36,697 bases of DNA from CAYTRP01 sp964625145 (GTDB lineage: Bacteria; Sumerlaeota; Sumerlaeia; SLMS01; JAHLLQ01): contig CAZVAQ010000018.1 in the NCBI GenBank assembly GCA_964625145.1, positions 1 to 36,697 of the forward strand, in the 5' to 3' direction. How positions within the stretch are numbered: position 1 is the stretch's first letter; the number at the start of each line of letters is the position of its first letter. The position numbers and the translations under genes were made by a program. Below the pieces are notes generated by a model, which worked only from the letters and a program-made list of their open reading frames with translations, ran no database searches and was not told where the DNA came from. Positions 34,039 to 36,697 of this stretch are shown here, one piece after another.

Positions 34039-35666
34039 CGTGCGCGCAGGAGTGGTTCGGTGATGCGGACGGTTGTGGTGGCGGGTTCGCTGGTCATGGC
34101 GGCATCAAAGACCTGCAGTTGCACCGTGTACTCGCCGGGTGCATAGATGCGCAGGGTGGGCTTTCCTGCATTGAGTGAGTTGTTGGGTTCGATGAGATAC
34201 TGGTCCCCACGGTTGAGGCCGACGACCGACCAGTTGTAGGTGAGTTGGTCGTCATCGGGATCGTGGGACTTTGCACCGTCGAGCTGGATGGGTTCGTAGG
34301 CCGGCACCGGCCGATCCACGGGTGCAATGACGGCAACAGGGGGTTGGTTTGGCCCGCGGCCCGAGGAGCCGATGATGTTGACAACGCCGTAGACAACAGC
34401 AGCGAGCAGCGCGGCACCCAGCACTCCCCCGCCAATAACCACCAGGTGGCGCTTGGAGATGGCACTGCGGCGGCGCACGGCGGTCGTGCCGGATTTCTTC
34501 ACCGCTTCAGCGCTGGTACTGGAGGGATAAAGGTAAGTGCGATCCTCCTCCGCGTCGTCGTCGATGGTCATGCGTCCGGGCATGCGCATCTCGTCGCGGG
34601 TAAAGACCTCGTCGCGCGTTCGGCGCGTAAGCTCCTCGACGGGTGGTGGTTCCGGAATGATCGCGGCGGCCGCGTGCGTCTGCGCCTCGGCGACCTCTTG
34701 CAGCGTGGCCGGTGCCTTGGGAGCAATGATGACCGGCTGCACCGGCGGGCGATCCGGCGTCTCGAGCGTGAACCGCACCTGCTCGACGGATGCATCGGTC
34801 TCGGAGCTCTTCTGCCGCGAGGAAGACGACGTCGGAGGCGGCGGCGCCATGATCCGTTGACGGTGCGTTTCCTTGTCCGTCCGATGTGTCAGCAATTCGA
34901 TGCCCGACAACAAATCGTCCCAATGCCAGACGGTCTCTGGGTTGGTCTCGTCGGCAAAGCGCAGCAGGAGTTGCTCGATGGGCAGTTCAATGCCGAGGCG
35001 GCTGTGGGCGTGTTGCTGACTGGAGTAGAACTCCTCGGCAGCGAAAATGTCGCGGTCGATCTGGCCCGATGCCATGAAGTACAGCAGCGTCATGAGCTGC
35101 TTCCACTCGGTCGCGCGTGGGGAAGCCTCCCCACGAGCATAGACACCACCGATGGGCACCTGACGCAGGGACTTCAGCACCACGCCATCGGTGTCCTTCG
35201 GATGCGGGGAGACGGGCCGATGCGCCGTCAATCCAAGCGAGCCGCCGACGAAGACCAAACTCGACAGCCGCACGCAATCGATGGCGAGTCCCTCCCGGCC
35301 CATGGAACGCAGCAACCGCACCAGCAGCCGCGCGTGGCTGGCCCAACGCGCGGGGGACTTGAAACTGTGCGCGAGCGTGAGGTTCTTCAGCGATGTCCCT
35401 TGGATATATTCCATGGTCACCGCGAGCCGCTTGTTGATCGTCTCCACCTTGTATAAGCGCTGGATGCCCGGGTGCGTGACGGCGGCGCAATGCGCGATCT
35501 GCTCCTTGATCTCCTCCATGGCGCGCTCATCGTGGCAAACTTCATCGGCAAAGACGCGCCGCACGGCCTGGTGACCGGTCAGGACATGCTCCACCACCTG
35601 GTCCTGCAGCAGCGGCAAGTCCAACAGTTGTTCGCGGAAGCGCCATCCATCGCCGGGTTCGATCAT
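34035..35666 (-). CDS. Membrane pseudokinase with external PKD domain
   Basis: A 543-residue protein. Residues 1-260 show protein-kinase topology: HPGIQRLYKVETINKRLAVTMEYIQGTSLKNL matches the N-lobe/hinge, then MGREGLAIDCVRLSSLVFV stands where HRDLKPxN should be. The VAIK lysine is arginine (AVRRVF, R36-R37), and neither HRD nor DFG is present, so it is a pseudokinase. Residues 265-400 are low complexity. A transmembrane helix spans about 406-428 (HLVVIGGGVLGAALLAAVVYGVV). Residues 436-538 form a PKD-like domain (PPVAVIAP ... SHDPDDDQLTYNW ... GEYTVQLQVFDA), predicted outside. Its ATG overlaps the upstream pseudokinase stop, and its stop overlaps the next start, both as ATGA. A sensory or scaffold role is inference. 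Confidence 0.75.
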   Translation of the reverse strand: MIEPGDGWRFREQLLDLPLLQDQVVEHVLTGHQAVRRVFADEVCHDERAMEEIKEQIAHCAAVTHPGIQRLYKVETINKRLAVTMEYIQGTSLKNLTLAHSFKSPARWASHARLLVRLLRSMGREGLAIDCVRLSSLVFVGGSLGLTAHRPVSPHPKDTDGVVLKSLRQVPIGGVYARGEASPRATEWKQLMTLLYFMASGQIDRDIFAAEEFYSSQQHAHSRLGIELPIEQLLLRFADETNPETVWHWDDLLSGIELLTHRTDKETHRQRIMAPPPPTSSSSRQKSSETDASVEQVRFTLETPDRPPVQPVIIAPKAPATLQEVAEAQTHAAAAIIPEPPPVEELTRRTRDEVFTRDEMRMPGRMTIDDDAEEDRTYLYPSSTSAEAVKKSGTTAVRRRSAISKRHLVVIGGGVLGAALLAAVVYGVVNIIGSSGRGPNQPPVAVIAPVDRPVPAYEPIQLDGAKSHDPDDDQLTYNWSVVGLNRGDQYLIEPNNSLNAGKPTLRIYAPGEYTVQLQVFDAAMTSEPATTTVRITEPLLRAR

Positions 35667-36499
35667 GCCGGAACTCCCAGGACCTTTGAGAGCGATGGAA
35701 ACGCCGCGCGGGCCTCCGTGGCGTTGGGGAATCCGCGATGCGCCTCGCGGCGGCCATCGATGGCCTTGTTGATGAAATCGCTGAAGGGCCCCTTGGGCAG
35801 ACGGTGGCGCGCGGCCTCTTGGGCGGCGGCCAAGGTATCCGGAGACGGATCAAGGGTTGGAGGTTCACCCACTGGCCCATGATCGGTGAACTGGCTGCCG
35901 GTGACCAGCTCCGCCATCATCAACCCCCAATCGGCCACATCGCGGCCGAGCAGGTTCGTCGATAGCTCGAAGCGCATGCCGCCGGGCGGATCGGCGATGA
36001 TCTGCGCCATGCGCGCGCACAACGCCCACTCCCACAAGAAGACCATGCCGCTGCGCGTGACGCAGTAGGCCTCGCGCCGCAGGGCGCGGTGGCTGATCCC
36101 CTGCTCGTGGAGCGCAGCAAGGGCATCGAGGGTCTGCCAGCCGATTTCCTCCTCGGGGGAAACGGTGACGCCAAAGCTGGGCGAGCGGCCGATGGGGCCC
36201 ATTCCCTCTGGAGACCCAAGCGGATCGCCGTCCTCGGAGGTGGTGACCCACTCCACGTGGCCGTCATGATACCACGCATCCACCAACAGCGGCAGGCGTG
36301 GATGCCTCACACCACCCCACAGGCGGAACTGACGCTCGATCTCGGAACGGCGCGGGGCCATCTCCCCCGCATGAAGGCTATGAAAGATCAGGCGGGCGCC
36401 CAGCGTAATCTCGGTGCAAAAGCAGCGTTCGACACCCGCCAACGGCGCCAGGCGTTCGCCGGGCGTGTAATGGTCGTGATGATCAGGCGTCGCGGTCAC
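35663..36499 (-). CDS. Soluble pseudokinase
   Basis: A 278-residue protein with kinase-like outline but missing catalysis. HPRLPLLVDAWYHDGHVEWVTTSE is the N-lobe/hinge, LDALAALHEQGISHRALRREAYCV aligns with the catalytic loop yet reads HRAL (A139 for the catalytic Asp) and lacks the Asn, and FLWEW stands where DFG is expected. RDVADWGLMMAELVTG keeps the conserved alpha-F aspartate, which argues that this really is a kinase fold. No membrane helix or signal. First gene of three, ending in an ATGA overlap with the PKD-containing pseudokinase. A candidate minus-strand promoter is at 36568-36596. No active kinase lies next to it; the nearest is the one at 11.8-13.6 kb. Confidence 0.72.
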   Translation of the reverse strand: MTATPDHHDHYTPGERLAPLAGVERCFCTEITLGARLIFHSLHAGEMAPRRSEIERQFRLWGGVRHPRLPLLVDAWYHDGHVEWVTTSEDGDPLGSPEGMGPIGRSPSFGVTVSPEEEIGWQTLDALAALHEQGISHRALRREAYCVTRSGMVFLWEWALCARMAQIIADPPGGMRFELSTNLLGRDVADWGLMMAELVTGSQFTDHGPVGEPPTLDPSPDTLAAAQEAARHRLPKGPFSDFINKAIDGRREAHRGFPNATEARAAFPSLSKVLGVPA

Positions 36500-36567
36500 G
36501 GCAGTGGGGTCTCGATTTTTGGGGCCAGCGCCGACTTTGTCACTCTTTCAGGTCATAACGTATTGGG

Positions 36568-36596
36568 AGTATGGGGCGCCCGCAGAGGAACCTCAA
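36568..36596 (-). promoter_or_regulatory. Candidate promoter of the pseudokinase operon
   Basis: Minus strand: TTGAGG (36596-36591), 17 bases, then CATACT (36573-36568), each 4 of 6 to sigma-70 consensus with ideal spacing. Transcription would start near 36561, about 60 bases before the first pseudokinase start. Confidence 0.35.
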
Positions 36597-36653
36597 CGGA
36601 AAAACCAGATTTGGCTCCTCGTTCCTCGGTGAAGGAAGGGAGCAACGAACGGA

Positions 36654-36675
36654 GCCTGGGCATCCATGCCCGGGC
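36654..36675. repeat. Hairpin upstream of the pseudokinase operon
   Basis: GCCTGGGCAT and ATGCCCGGGC pair over ten positions (one G-T wobble) around two bases. It lies about 155 bases upstream of the operon start, possibly a terminator or boundary structure for a gene beyond the window; no T-tract was seen. Confidence 0.4.
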
Positions 36676-36683
36676 GTAAGAAC

Positions 36684-36697
36684 AGTTCCGGGTACCG
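36684..36697. repeat. Possible start of a GTTCCG heptad array at the window edge
   Basis: Two 7-base units (AGTTCCG, GGTACCG) run into the end of the window and match the array at 1709-1736, apart from one base. Continuation beyond the window is unknown. Confidence 0.4.

Overview
The window looks like a piece of chromosome from a GC-rich, Gram-negative-type bacterium. This rests on PilT, an FtsH protease, a secretin-type periplasmic protein, lipid-remodelling enzymes and a sigma-54 regulator. The large secreted glycoside hydrolase carries long Pro-Thr 'TPTPTPEPTATPEP' linkers. Such linkers are common in uncultured phyla such as Sumerlaeota (BRC1) and relatives, but that assignment is an inference; no rRNA is present to prove it. 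I see no tRNA, rRNA, CRISPR array, transposase or phage gene, so this is ordinary housekeeping chromosome with a few unusual loci.

Layout. 0.1-5.7 kb (+): a B12-binding radical SAM enzyme, ftsH with a good sigma-70 promoter, pilT and a small CDGSH iron-sulfur protein. 5.9-9.9 kb (-): a three-gene lipid unit, PAP2 phosphatase > acyltransferase/acyl-ACP synthetase fusion > quinone-oxidoreductase-type dehydrogenase. It is divergent from a GT39 membrane glycosyltransferase (+). 11.8-15.3 kb (-): a sigma-54 response regulator followed by a Ser/Thr protein kinase. 15.5-16.3 kb (+): a gamma-glutamylcyclotransferase-like protein overlapping a DCC thiol-disulfide protein, behind a possible sigma-54 promoter. 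16.3-21.9 kb (-): a TIM-barrel epimerase, gpmA, and the E2 and fused E1 subunits of a 2-oxoacid dehydrogenase, with two clear intrinsic terminators. 22-23.3 kb (-): homoserine kinase and a small DUF4911-like protein. 23.5-28 kb (+): a 1500-residue secreted protein with two candidate glycosidase modules. 28-31 kb (-): pdxA-ksgA with overlapping stop and start codons, then a secretin-domain protein that lacks the secretin barrel. 31.2-33.5 kb (+): accA and a dihydroorotase homologue that has lost its metal ligands. 33.6-36.5 kb (-): three genes coupled by ATGA overlaps, encoding two different pseudokinases (one with a transmembrane segment and an external PKD domain) and a small single-pass membrane protein.

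The most unusual items are the coupled double-pseudokinase membrane operon, the apparently dead dihydroorotase beside accA, the double-glycosidase secreted protein, and heptanucleotide tandem repeats. Two of the heptad arrays begin at or within a few bases of a stop codon, and one of these has an inverted partner array. Functional statements come from motifs read by eye; no database search was possible.
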